From Pseudomonadota bacterium (GTDB lineage: Bacteria; Pseudomonadota; Gammaproteobacteria; Burkholderiales; Burkholderiaceae_B), in NCBI GenBank assembly GCA_023437255.1, contig JAEZGR010000323.1, positions 1-15,558 of the forward strand: 15,558 nucleotides of DNA. The letters are read 5' to 3'. Numbering within the stretch: position 1 is the first letter of the stretch; each line of letters begins with the position of its first letter. Of this stretch, positions 1 through 8,228 are shown piece after piece. The position numbers and the translations under genes were made by a program. Under the pieces are notes generated by a model. The model saw only the letters and a list, made by a program, of their open reading frames with translations, did no database searches and had not been told where the DNA came from.

Positions 1-228
1 CTCGCCGATCTCGTTGATCTCGGTGTGGATGTGATTCGCTTGAGCCCCCAGTCGCAACACATGGAAGAGGTCGTCAAGGTGTTCCGCTCGGTGCTCGATG
101 GCGAGCAGGGCGCGGCGGCCGCTCACGAGCGGTTGCTGCCGCGCATGCCGGCGGCTCCCTGCAACGGTTATTGGTACGGTCGCCCCGGCCTCGACATGGT
201 ATTGCCTCATACAGCAGGAGCAGCATAA
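1..228 (+). CDS. ubiV: UbiV, U32-family protein of O2-independent ubiquinone synthesis (3' end only)
   Basis: This is the last 75 codons of a gene that enters the window from the left in frame 1 and stops at TAA 226-228. The visible tail has the U32 peptidase-like pattern: a segment reading VDVIRLSPQS, a helix, and a final CNGYW motif about 20 residues from the end. From family knowledge, UbiV pairs with UbiU as an Fe-S protein that hydroxylates the ubiquinone ring without oxygen. The four UbiV cluster cysteines lie upstream and cannot be seen here. UbiV is preferred over UbiU because of the short tail ending in CNGYW and because ubiT follows directly. The stop overlaps the ubiT start by one base, so the two genes are translationally coupled. 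The U32 family call is firm; UbiV versus UbiU is less so. Confidence 0.72.
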   Translation, partial: LADLVDLGVDVIRLSPQSQHMEEVVKVFRSVLDGEQGAAAAHERLLPRMPAAPCNGYWYGRPGLDMVLPHTAGAA

Positions 229-710
229 TGACGACGAATCACACCTTCAGAATCCCCGCGCCGGTGGGGCGGCTCCTGGGCCTGTTGCCCCGTCGTCCGG
301 GCTCGCAGTTGTTCGTCGTGGGGCTGAACCTTGCGCTTACGCCGCACCTGCCCGTCGATTCCATCACCATGCTCGAGGGCAGATCGCTGCGCATCGAAGT
401 CTCCGACGCGAATCTGCAGTTCGACTACACGTGGCGGGGCAATGCATTCAGGGCGGCAAATCATGGCGGTCAGGCACCCGATCTCACCATAAGGGCGAGC
501 GCCTGGGATTTTCACCAGCTTCTACGGCGGGGGGAAGACCCCGACACGCTGTTTTTCAGCCGGCGCCTCGTCATGGAGGGTGACACGGAGCTCGGTCTCT
601 GGGTGAAGAACACACTCGATGCGCTCGACATTGAAGTGCTGCGGCCGGGAAGGGTGCTGGCCGGGCTGTTTGCGCTTCAGGGCGTCGGTCTGCGCACGCC
701 TGGCCACTGA
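228..710 (+). CDS. ubiT: UbiT, SCP2-domain lipid-binding protein
   Basis: A 160-residue protein with the SCP2 sterol-carrier fold pattern across most of its length: a hydrophobic N-terminal helix (VVGLNLALTPHL), then FDYTWRG, LTIRAS and a closing FFSRRLVMEGDTELGLWVKN segment. SCP2 proteins of this length next to U32 genes are UbiT (formerly YhbT), which binds isoprenoid quinone intermediates and is required for ubiquinone synthesis without oxygen. The ATG at 228 is chosen because it overlaps the ubiV TAA by one base and has AGGAG at 216-220. An in-frame start further upstream would lie inside ubiV. The gene is co-transcribed with ubiV. Together they imply that the host respires anaerobically using ubiquinone. 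Confidence 0.85.
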   Translation: MTTNHTFRIPAPVGRLLGLLPRRPGSQLFVVGLNLALTPHLPVDSITMLEGRSLRIEVSDANLQFDYTWRGNAFRAANHGGQAPDLTIRASAWDFHQLLRRGEDPDTLFFSRRLVMEGDTELGLWVKNTLDALDIEVLRPGRVLAGLFALQGVGLRTPGH

Positions 711-753
711 GGCGGCAAGCCTGTGGCGGCACACCTGGTAGGCCGCCCGGCTT

Positions 754-781
754 TTGACGGGTGCGCGGTGGGTGGTACCAT
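754..781 (+). promoter_or_regulatory. Candidate sigma70 promoter for recCBD
   Basis: TTGACG at 754-759 (5 of 6 to consensus) is followed after 16 bases by TACCAT at 776-781 (4 of 6). Transcription would start near 788, giving a leader of about 30 bases to the recC TTG at 817. It is the best promoter match in the 106-base gap between ubiT and recC. The -10 lies inside the dyad annotated at 763-789. This is inference from matching only. Confidence 0.4.
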
Positions 782-789
782 CACCGCGC
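763..789. repeat. Inverted repeat between ubiT and recC (operator or terminator candidate)
   Basis: GCGCGGTG (763-770) is the exact reverse complement of CACCGCGC (782-789), with an 11-base centre that itself contains the 8-base palindrome TGGTACCA (773-780). As RNA it would form a strong hairpin that could end the ubi transcript, but no T-run follows. As DNA it covers the spacer and -10 of the candidate recC promoter, as an operator would. The sequence does not settle which reading is right. Confidence 0.45.
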
Positions 790-807
790 CAACCCGCTCG
801 CCTTGCC

Positions 808-811
808 GGAG
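808..811 (+). promoter_or_regulatory. Ribosome binding site setting the recC TTG start
   Basis: GGAG lies 5 bases before TTG 817 and is the only good Shine-Dalgarno match ahead of the conserved RecC N-terminus. An in-frame TTG at 754 would overlap the candidate promoter and add about 20 residues that do not look like RecC. The first ATG, at 880, would cut into the conserved LHSNRMEVL motif. Confidence 0.6.
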
Positions 812-816
812 TCGCC

Positions 817-3800
817 TTGAGTCGTCAGAACGCCGTTTCATCCGTAGAACCAGGGGTCCTCGTACTGCATTCCAATCGTATGGAAGTGCTGTGCGACACC
901 ATGATCAGCCTGTTGCAGGCATCACCGCTAGACCCCCTGGAAACTGACATCATTGCCGTGCAGAGCAACGGCATCGCACAGTGGTTGCGGGGCCGTATCG
1001 CGCTGGGCTCGCCACACGGTTCACCCGGCATCGCGGCAGCGCTCGATACGCCCATGCCGTCGCGGCTGATGTGGTCGTTATATCGTCGTGTGCTTGGAGA
1101 GGAGTCGGTTCCCGAGTTTTCGCCGCTCGACAAGCAGCCCCTGGTCTGGCGCCTGATGCGCCTGTTGGGCAACCTGGCGGGTGATCAGGCATACGAGCCC
1201 CTGCAACGCTTCCTGCAAGATGACCCCGACCTGCGCAAGCGCCATCAACTGGCGCTGCGCCTGGCAGATCTGTTCGACCAGTATCAGGTCTATCGGGCGG
1301 ACTGGCTTGCCGACTGGGCAGCCGGCAACGATGTTCTACGCGGCGCCGGTCAGGCCCGTGCGCTGGATGCTGACCAGTGCTGGCAGGCAGCATTGTGGCG
1401 CGAAATTCTCACCGACGTGGGCCCCGAAGGCAGGGTGGCCGGGCGTGCGGTGGTGCACGCGCGCTTCATCCATACCCTGCGCACATGGCAGGTGCACGCC
1501 GGCGAACCTGATTTGCCGAGGCGCATTGTCGTGTTTGGCGTAAGCAGTCTTCCGCGGCAGGCGTTGGAGGCGCTGGTGGAGGTTGGTCGCTGGACCCAGG
1601 TCCTGGTGTGCGTTCATAACCCGTGCAAGTTTCATTGGGCCGACATCGTGGAAGGCCGCACGCTGTTGCGGCGTGTCACGCGGCGACGCCCCATGCGCCC
1701 GGGCATGCCGGAAGAGCTGGATTTCGATCAGCTGCATGCCCACGCCCATCCCTTGTTGGCGTCGTGGGGCCGGCAGGGGCGGGACTACCTGGCATTGCTC
1801 GAAGAGCTGGAAGACGAACGCACGACACTCGCCGCCGCCGCAGAGGCGGATGCAAACCCGGTGAATTTCCAGATGATCGAGGCGTTTGCGGGGGCGGAAT
1901 CCGCATCGATGCTCGAGCAGGTGCAGGCCGATATCCTCCATCTGGAATCCGTGCCGGCCATTCGCGGACAGAACCGGGTGCTGTCAGACAAAGATCGCTC
2001 CATCTGTTTTCATGTGGCGCACAGCCCCATGCGCGAGGTCGAGATCCTGCACGATCAATTGCTCGCTGCGTTCGATGCGGATCACACCCTGCAGCCAGAC
2101 GATGTGATCGTGATGGTGCCCGATATCGAAAAGTACGCGCCCTACATCGATGCGGTGTTCGGGCTATACACGGCCGGCGACAGTCGCCGTCTGCCGTACT
2201 TCATCGTTGACCGGGGGCCGGGCAGCGTGAATACCGTGCTCGACGCCGTCACGCGTCTGCTCTCGCTGCCGCAGGCGAGGCTGGGAGTCGGTGAAGTGTT
2301 GGATTTGCTCGATATCGTGGCGGTGCGACGGCGATTCGGGCTGAACGAACAGGACCTGGCGGTGATGCGCGACTGGATCACCGGCGCGAACGTCCGTTGG
2401 GGGCTCGATAGCGGGCACCGTGAGGGGATGGGGGTGGCGATGCATAGCAGTCTCTCGCACCTTCACACCTGGGAATTCGGCCTGAAACGCATGCTGCTGG
2501 GTTATGCCATGGGTGATGGTGCCGAGTGGAACGGCATCGCGCCCTTTGGAGACGTGGCCGGTCTGGAAGCGCGTCTGGCCGGCTCGCTCGATCTCGTGAT
2601 CCAGCGCATGTCCCATCATGCGCGAGCGTTGGCCACGCCGGCGACACCGGCGCAATGGGTACAGCGCTTGAGCGCGTTGCTCGATGATTTCATCGACGAT
2701 GGTGAAGACGTTGCTGCCTTTACCGTCGAGCAGTTGCGTCAGGCGCTGGACGACTGGCTCGACGAATGTGAGGCAGCCGGATTCGAGGAAGCGCTGAGCC
2801 TGTCTGTGGTGACACGTCACTGGCTTTCGTGTTTCCAGTCGACGGGTCTCGCGCAGCGCTTCACAAGCGGGGCCATTACTTTTGCCACGCTCATGCCCAT
2901 GCGTGCGATCCCCTTCAGGCATGTGTGCCTGCTGGGCATGAACGATGGCGATTACCCGCGCGCGCGCATGCCCACGCCGTTCGATCTGATGCAGACCGAC
3001 TACCGGCCGGGCGATCGGTCGCGGCGCGACGATGACCGCTATCTGTTTCTGGAAGCGCTGCTTTCGGCCCGCGAGCGCTTTTATGTATCGTGGGTTGGTC
3101 GCAGCATTGTCGACAACACCGAGCGTCCGCCTTCCGTGCTGGTGGCGCAATTGCGCGACCATTTGGCTGCTGGCTGGCATTCCGAGGGGCGACCTGATGA
3201 GGTGTTGGCACGGATCACCACGGTGCACCCGCTGCAGGCGTTCAGTGGCGCGTATTTTGTCGACCCCGCGCCGGATGCCCGGCTGTTCACCTATGCACGT
3301 GAATGGCGTGGTGCTCCAGCCACTGAAGGGGCGACACCAAGTCAGGTCACCGGTTCTTTGCCCGCACTCCAGCGCGAGGAACCGCTGAGCTTTCATGAAT
3401 TGGAATCTTTCCTGAAGCATCCCGTGGTGGAGTTTTTTCAGCAACGTCTGGATGTCAAGATCGAAGAGAGCGAAGCACTCAGCGACGAAGAGATGTTCCT
3501 CTCCGACCGACTCAGTACCTGGGGCCTTTACGACGCATTGATCCGAGCCTGTGCCGGCCCGCTTGCCGAGCAGGGCGACGTGATGGCCCGCTGTGACGCT
3601 GAGCTGGCCCGTATGGAGCGGAGCGGTCAACTGGCTTTCGGGGTGGCCGGCAAGCTAGAGTCGCAGGAATGTCGGGCCTCGTTTCAAAAGATGGTCGATG
3701 ACTGGCGCACCCACGTCGACGAATGGCCGGAGGTTGACGAGCTCGGCATTGAGGTCAGCATTGGATGCGAAGGCACGCCGGGGCTGGCCGGATGGCTGGG

Positions 3801-4380
3801 ACCATTGCGCCGCAGGTCGGACGGAGCGGTTCTTCGCCTGGAAATGCAGGCCTCCCGTATGTTGACCGGCCGTTCCGAGTGGAGCGACAGAAACCTGGTG
3901 GGGCACTGGGTGCGGCATCTGGCGGCCAACAGCCAGGGCCACCGTCTCACCACGATCGTGTTGAGCCCGGCCGGTTCGCCACGGTTTGAGCCGGTGGAGC
4001 CGGCACAGGCAAGCGCGTGGCTGGACGCCATGCTGCAGGCGTGGGTCGAAGGCATGCGCAGGCCCCTGCCGTTCAAAGCCGAGTTTGCCAACCCGGTGCT
4101 GAGCTCCTTGGGCTATGCACCGCTACCTGCCCCGGGCACAGATGAATGGCGCGCATGGGTCGAATCCGACGCACTGACCGACAAGATCGCCAAGTGCTTT
4201 GAGGAGAGCTGGAACCAGGCGGGTCGACGGGAGGCCGTGTACGAGCGTCGCGCTTACCCCACCCTGGATGCGCTGTGCGCAGGCGACGAATTGATCACCT
4301 GGATCGTACGTTTGTTCAGCCCGCTGTTTACCGCGACCCGCGCCAAGGGCAAGGGCAAAGGCAAAAAGGAGGGCGCATGA
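817..4380 (+). CDS. recC: RecC, exonuclease V gamma subunit
   Basis: A 1187-residue protein (E. coli RecC is 1122) with RecC landmarks in order: LHSNRMEVL at about residues 17-25, an NGIAQWL segment near residue 51, LADLFDQYQVYRADWL in the first quarter, HVAHSPMREVEIL and DDVIVMVPDIEKYAPYI mid-protein, and LLGMNDGDYPR around residue 709 (N709-D710). From family knowledge, RecC holds the RecBCD complex together, splits the DNA strands and reads Chi with an inactive nuclease-like domain. It has no helicase activity of its own. Start is a TTG with GGAG 5 bases upstream; the rare start could limit subunit output. The last residues form a basic tail (AKGKGKGKK) whose codons also supply the recB Shine-Dalgarno. 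The stop overlaps the recB ATG as ATGA. First gene of the recC-recB-recD operon. Confidence 0.93.
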   Translation: MSRQNAVSSVEPGVLVLHSNRMEVLCDTMISLLQASPLDPLETDIIAVQSNGIAQWLRGRIALGSPHGSPGIAAALDTPMPSRLMWSLYRRVLGEESVPEFSPLDKQPLVWRLMRLLGNLAGDQAYEPLQRFLQDDPDLRKRHQLALRLADLFDQYQVYRADWLADWAAGNDVLRGAGQARALDADQCWQAALWREILTDVGPEGRVAGRAVVHARFIHTLRTWQVHAGEPDLPRRIVVFGVSSLPRQALEALVEVGRWTQVLVCVHNPCKFHWADIVEGRTLLRRVTRRRPMRPGMPEELDFDQLHAHAHPLLASWGRQGRDYLALLEELEDERTTLAAAAEADANPVNFQMIEAFAGAESASMLEQVQADILHLESVPAIRGQNRVLSDKDRSICFHVAHSPMREVEILHDQLLAAFDADHTLQPDDVIVMVPDIEKYAPYIDAVFGLYTAGDSRRLPYFIVDRGPGSVNTVLDAVTRLLSLPQARLGVGEVLDLLDIVAVRRRFGLNEQDLAVMRDWITGANVRWGLDSGHREGMGVAMHSSLSHLHTWEFGLKRMLLGYAMGDGAEWNGIAPFGDVAGLEARLAGSLDLVIQRMSHHARALATPATPAQWVQRLSALLDDFIDDGEDVAAFTVEQLRQALDDWLDECEAAGFEEALSLSVVTRHWLSCFQSTGLAQRFTSGAITFATLMPMRAIPFRHVCLLGMNDGDYPRARMPTPFDLMQTDYRPGDRSRRDDDRYLFLEALLSARERFYVSWVGRSIVDNTERPPSVLVAQLRDHLAAGWHSEGRPDEVLARITTVHPLQAFSGAYFVDPAPDARLFTYAREWRGAPATEGATPSQVTGSLPALQREEPLSFHELESFLKHPVVEFFQQRLDVKIEESEALSDEEMFLSDRLSTWGLYDALIRACAGPLAEQGDVMARCDAELARMERSGQLAFGVAGKLESQECRASFQKMVDDWRTHVDEWPEVDELGIEVSIGCEGTPGLAGWLGPLRRRSDGAVLRLEMQASRMLTGRSEWSDRNLVGHWVRHLAANSQGHRLTTIVLSPAGSPRFEPVEPAQASAWLDAMLQAWVEGMRRPLPFKAEFANPVLSSLGYAPLPAPGTDEWRAWVESDALTDKIAKCFEESWNQAGRREAVYERRAYPTLDALCAGDELITWIVRLFSPLFTATRAKGKGKGKKEGA

Positions 4381-7300
4381 GTCTCACGACTTCTGGATCG
4401 GAAACTGTACAACGGCTGGATGCGTTGCGCTTCCCCTTGTGGGGCAGCCGCATGATCGAAGCCAGTGCGGGTACGGGCAAGACCTACACGATCGCCAGCC
4501 TGTATGTTCGACTCGTTCTGGGGCATGGCGACCTGTTGGAAAGTCGATCGCTCATGCCGCCAGACATTCTGGTGGTGACCTTCACCCGGGCCGCCACCAA
4601 AGAGCTTCGTGACCGGATACGGCGACGCCTGACGGAAGCCGCTGCCTGCTTCTTGCAGGAAGCGCCGGGCGATCCGTTCCTGCAGGGCCTGCGCGCGGAC
4701 TATCCGCCGGAACGCTGGCCCGCCTGTGCGCGGCTTCTGCAGGTGGCCGCCGAGTGGATGGACGATGCAGCGGTCGAAACCATCGATGCGTGGTGCTACC
4801 GCATGCTGCGTGAGCATGCCTTCGACAGCGCGAGCCTCTTCGAACTTGAGATGGATGTCGATGAGGCCGAACGGGTGGCCGAGGCCACGCGCGACTACTG
4901 GCGGATTCACATCGCACCGCTCGACGAAGAGCTGTTTGGCCGGGTGCTGAAGCTGATCAGCACTCACAAACCCTGGCGCAGATCGCGCTCGCCGAATGAC
5001 TGCGACACGCTGGCAGCCACGTTGCAGGGCTGGCTGCCGCATGCAGACCTTTACGTTGACGCAGTCGAGGCGACAGACGCGCTTGAGCGCGTTAGGCGCG
5101 AGGTGGAGGCGCTCAAGGCCCCCTGGAAGCAGTGGGTGCCGGAACTGCGCGGCATTCTGCAGAAGGCCTACGACGATGGCCATATGGATCGCAGGTCGAT
5201 GTCCAGCAGGACCTGGCCTGTGTGGCTCGACGCGATGGGCGACTGGGCGGACGGCACGTCGCTGGAAGCGCCCCTGGCTGATTCGTCGACAATGTGGAGG
5301 CGCCTGACTCCTGAGGGTATCGCCGAGGTCTGGAAGGTCGGTGAGCCGCCCGAACATGCCGCTTTTCAGGCCGTGTGCACCCTGCGTGACGATTTGAAGC
5401 GGGCTCAACAACACTTTACCTGCGTGCTTCAGCATGCCGCCCGGTGGGTCGCGCGCCGCATGGCCGAGCTGCGACGCCAGCGGGCAATGCTCAGTTTCAG
5501 AGGCCTGACCGAGCAGCTCGATGCCGCACTGGCGGGGCCCAACGGTGAGCGCCTTGCTGCGCGCCTGCGCAACCAGTTTCCGGCCGCGCTGATCGATGAG
5601 TTTCAGGACACGAATCCGCATCAATATCGCATCTACGAGCGTATCTACGATATTGGATCGAACAGTCGCAGCACACTGCTGGCATTGATCGGGGACCCGA
5701 AACAGGCCATCTACCGGTTCCGCGGCGCCGATATCCACGCCTATCTGGCGGCGCGCCGCCATTGCGAGGGCAGGCTCTATACGCTCGACAGCAACTACCG
5801 TTCAAGCCCGGCCATGGTGGGCGCGGTGAACCACCTGTTCAGCCAGGGCGAAGCGCTGCGCGAGCGGGGCGCCTTCATGTTCCGTCGCGGAGCCGATGGC
5901 GCGGCAAGGAATCCGGTGCCATTCAATCCGGTGAGTGCCGCTGCCGATCCCGGCGCCTGGCTGATAGACGGGCAGCCGGCCATCGCAATGACGGTGTGGC
6001 GCGTCGAGAGCGATGAGCCTGGCGCCGATGGCCGGCCAGGCGCCTCAGACGATGCGGGCCTCGGAGCGCGACCGCCACGCCGTGCAGGCAACACAGACGA
6101 ACAGGTGGCCGAGGCATGCGCATCCGAGATTCTGCATCTCCTTCAGCTCGGTGTGCAGGGCAGGGCGGGCTTCAGGAAGGGCGAAGTTTTTAGGCCGCTC
6201 AGCACTGCCGACATTGCCGTGCTCGTCAACTCCGGTCGCGAGGCAGGCGCGCTGCGACAGGCCCTGGCACTGCGCGGCATTCGCAGCGTGTATCTGTCCG
6301 ACGATTCCTCGGTATTCCGCAGCAATGCGGCCATCGACATGCTGGCTTGGCTGCGGGCCTGCGCGGAGCCCGAGCGAGGCGAGTTCGTGCGGGCTGCGCT
6401 GGCCACGGCGGGTCTCGGGCTGGCCTGGACCAGGCTGGATGCTCTGGTGCGCGACGAAGTGGTGTGGGAAAGCATGCTTGAGCGCTTTGCCGGATACAAG
6501 GAAGACTGGCGGAGGCGGGGCGTGCTGCCCATGTTGCGCCAGCTGATGCATGATTTCGGCGTTCCCGCACGATTGTTGACGGCTCAGCAGGCCATGAATC
6601 TCGAAGGGGAGCGAGACCTCACCGATTTCCTGCACCTGGCCGAATTGCTGCAGGCCGCCTCGGGAACACTCGACGGCGAACATGCCCTGCTCCGTTTTCT
6701 CGAGGAACACATTGAGCGCGGCGGCGAGCCGGGCGAAGACGGCGACGTCTCGCGCATGCGACTCGAAGACGATGCGGGGCTTGTGCAGATCGTTACCGTG
6801 CATAAGTCCAAGGGGCTGGAGTATCCGCTGGTGTTCTACCCCTATGCCTATCGCGGCTGGTCGAAGACTTCGATTGAACTCCCGGTGCTGCACCGAACTA
6901 CCGAGGGTGGCGAAGCGCAGGTCATTGCCAGTCTGGCGGGTGTCGACGCGGGGACCCAGGCAGAGATTCTCGCCGGGGTGGAACGGGAGCGGTTGGCGGA
7001 GGATCTCCGCAAGCTGTATGTGGCGCTCACCCGGGCAAGGCACGCAACCTGGGTCGCGCTGGTACCCGAAACTGAATTGGGTGCGTCCGCCTTCGGCTAT
7101 CTGATGGGGGGGCCGCAGGCGTGTGAGCCCGACGCATTTGAGGCGAGTCTCGGCAGGCTGGTGGGCGATTGCCCGGATATTGCAGTGCAACCGCTCCCAC
7201 ACGGCACGGCCGGCTGGTACAGCACACCCCATGCGCAGGCAGGCCCCTGGCAATGGCGCAGCATGGGCCGTGACATCGTTCAACACTGGAGCGTGAGCAG

Positions 7301-8228
7301 TTATTCCGCCATGGCCCGGATGGCGCTGGATCAACCCGGTTTTGCAGCGGGCTTGCCTTCAGCGGCTGCGGCTGCACTGCCCGACGACGCCCAGCGCGAG
7401 GTGTTTCTGGAAGCCTACGCCTCGCAGGTCCAGCTCGAGGACGAGGTGCTGCGGGAGGCGGAATCGGCGGGGTTGCACGGCTTTCCCCGCGGTGCGGCGG
7501 CCGGCAGTTTCATCCACGGTTTGCTGGAGTGGCTGCTTCGGCAGGGGCCGCGCCGCGTGCTTCAGGACCCGGCCGCCTGCCGCGCCATGGTGGAGCGGCG
7601 CTGCCGCAGCCGGGGCTGGCTCGAGCACGCACCCGCATTGGCCGAGTGGCTGGTCGAATTCGTGACACAGCGCTTCCATATCGAACTGCCCGGGGTGGGT
7701 ACCCAGGCAGACCTGGTACTCGCCGACCTGGCCGTGCACATGCCGGAAATGGAGTTCTGGTGTGGCGTGCGCAATGCGGATCTTCCGACGCTTGATGCGC
7801 TGGCGGTCAAGTACTGCCAACCGGACGCGCCCCGTGCGCGTATTACGCGCGGCCGTTTCAACGGCCTATTGCGCGGGTTTATCGACCTCGCGTTCGAGCA
7901 CGACGGTCGTTTTTACGTCGCCGATTACAAATCCAATCATCTGGGCGTGAACGAAGAGGCCTACCATCCCGCCGCACTGGCGCAGGCTGTCCTGGTTCAC
8001 CGTTACGACCTGCAGGCCATGATCTACCTGTACGCACTTCATCGTCTCTTGAAGACACGCCTGGGTGAGCGCTACGACTATGAGCAGCATGTCGGTGGTG
8101 CGCTGGTGTTTTTCATGCGAGGCAATCGCTCGCCGGGGCAGGGCGTTCATGTCGAACGACCGCCACTTCAGGCGATGGAGCAACTCGAGGCAATCTTTGA
8201 AGACGCTGATCATGGAGTGGCGGTATGA
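4377..8228 (+). CDS. recB: RecB, exonuclease V beta subunit (helicase-nuclease)
   Basis: A 1283-residue UvrD-like (SF1A) helicase fused to a C-terminal nuclease; E. coli RecB is 1180. Motifs in order: Walker A ASAGTGKT at 29-36, Walker B IDEFQDT with D407/E408, DPKQAIYRFRGAD from D440, VHKSKG at 808-813, and YVALTRAR at 881-888. The nuclease domain has H1047 (in SFIHGLLEW), D1170, D1183 and K1185. The D-to-D spacing of 13 and D-x-K ending equal the E. coli D1067/D1080/K1082 active site, so the nuclease should be functional. A Pro/Gly/Asp-rich stretch at about residues 543-574 looks like a flexible insertion and may account for part of the extra length. The ATG at 4377 overlaps the recC stop and follows GGAGGG. 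RecB is the 3'-5' motor, cuts DNA and loads RecA after Chi. Confidence 0.96.
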   Translation: MSLTTSGSETVQRLDALRFPLWGSRMIEASAGTGKTYTIASLYVRLVLGHGDLLESRSLMPPDILVVTFTRAATKELRDRIRRRLTEAAACFLQEAPGDPFLQGLRADYPPERWPACARLLQVAAEWMDDAAVETIDAWCYRMLREHAFDSASLFELEMDVDEAERVAEATRDYWRIHIAPLDEELFGRVLKLISTHKPWRRSRSPNDCDTLAATLQGWLPHADLYVDAVEATDALERVRREVEALKAPWKQWVPELRGILQKAYDDGHMDRRSMSSRTWPVWLDAMGDWADGTSLEAPLADSSTMWRRLTPEGIAEVWKVGEPPEHAAFQAVCTLRDDLKRAQQHFTCVLQHAARWVARRMAELRRQRAMLSFRGLTEQLDAALAGPNGERLAARLRNQFPAALIDEFQDTNPHQYRIYERIYDIGSNSRSTLLALIGDPKQAIYRFRGADIHAYLAARRHCEGRLYTLDSNYRSSPAMVGAVNHLFSQGEALRERGAFMFRRGADGAARNPVPFNPVSAAADPGAWLIDGQPAIAMTVWRVESDEPGADGRPGASDDAGLGARPPRRAGNTDEQVAEACASEILHLLQLGVQGRAGFRKGEVFRPLSTADIAVLVNSGREAGALRQALALRGIRSVYLSDDSSVFRSNAAIDMLAWLRACAEPERGEFVRAALATAGLGLAWTRLDALVRDEVVWESMLERFAGYKEDWRRRGVLPMLRQLMHDFGVPARLLTAQQAMNLEGERDLTDFLHLAELLQAASGTLDGEHALLRFLEEHIERGGEPGEDGDVSRMRLEDDAGLVQIVTVHKSKGLEYPLVFYPYAYRGWSKTSIELPVLHRTTEGGEAQVIASLAGVDAGTQAEILAGVERERLAEDLRKLYVALTRARHATWVALVPETELGASAFGYLMGGPQACEPDAFEASLGRLVGDCPDIAVQPLPHGTAGWYSTPHAQAGPWQWRSMGRDIVQHWSVSSYSAMARMALDQPGFAAGLPSAAAAALPDDAQREVFLEAYASQVQLEDEVLREAESAGLHGFPRGAAAGSFIHGLLEWLLRQGPRRVLQDPAACRAMVERRCRSRGWLEHAPALAEWLVEFVTQRFHIELPGVGTQADLVLADLAVHMPEMEFWCGVRNADLPTLDALAVKYCQPDAPRARITRGRFNGLLRGFIDLAFEHDGRFYVADYKSNHLGVNEEAYHPAALAQAVLVHRYDLQAMIYLYALHRLLKTRLGERYDYEQHVGGALVFFMRGNRSPGQGVHVERPPLQAMEQLEAIFEDADHGVAV

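Noticed and set aside
754..816. Longer RecC beginning at TTG 754.
   Set aside because: The added residues do not resemble RecC N-termini, there is no good ribosome binding site, and the stretch overlaps the candidate promoter.
2164..3630. A 488-codon open frame antisense to recC.
   Set aside because: It has no recognisable domain, lies wholly within a clear recC and has shadow-like composition.
4254..5762. A 502-codon open frame antisense to recB.
   Set aside because: Mirror frame of recB with no motif, ribosome binding site or family likeness.
6045..7334. A 429-codon open frame antisense to recB.
   Set aside because: Same reason: a shadow of recB codon bias.
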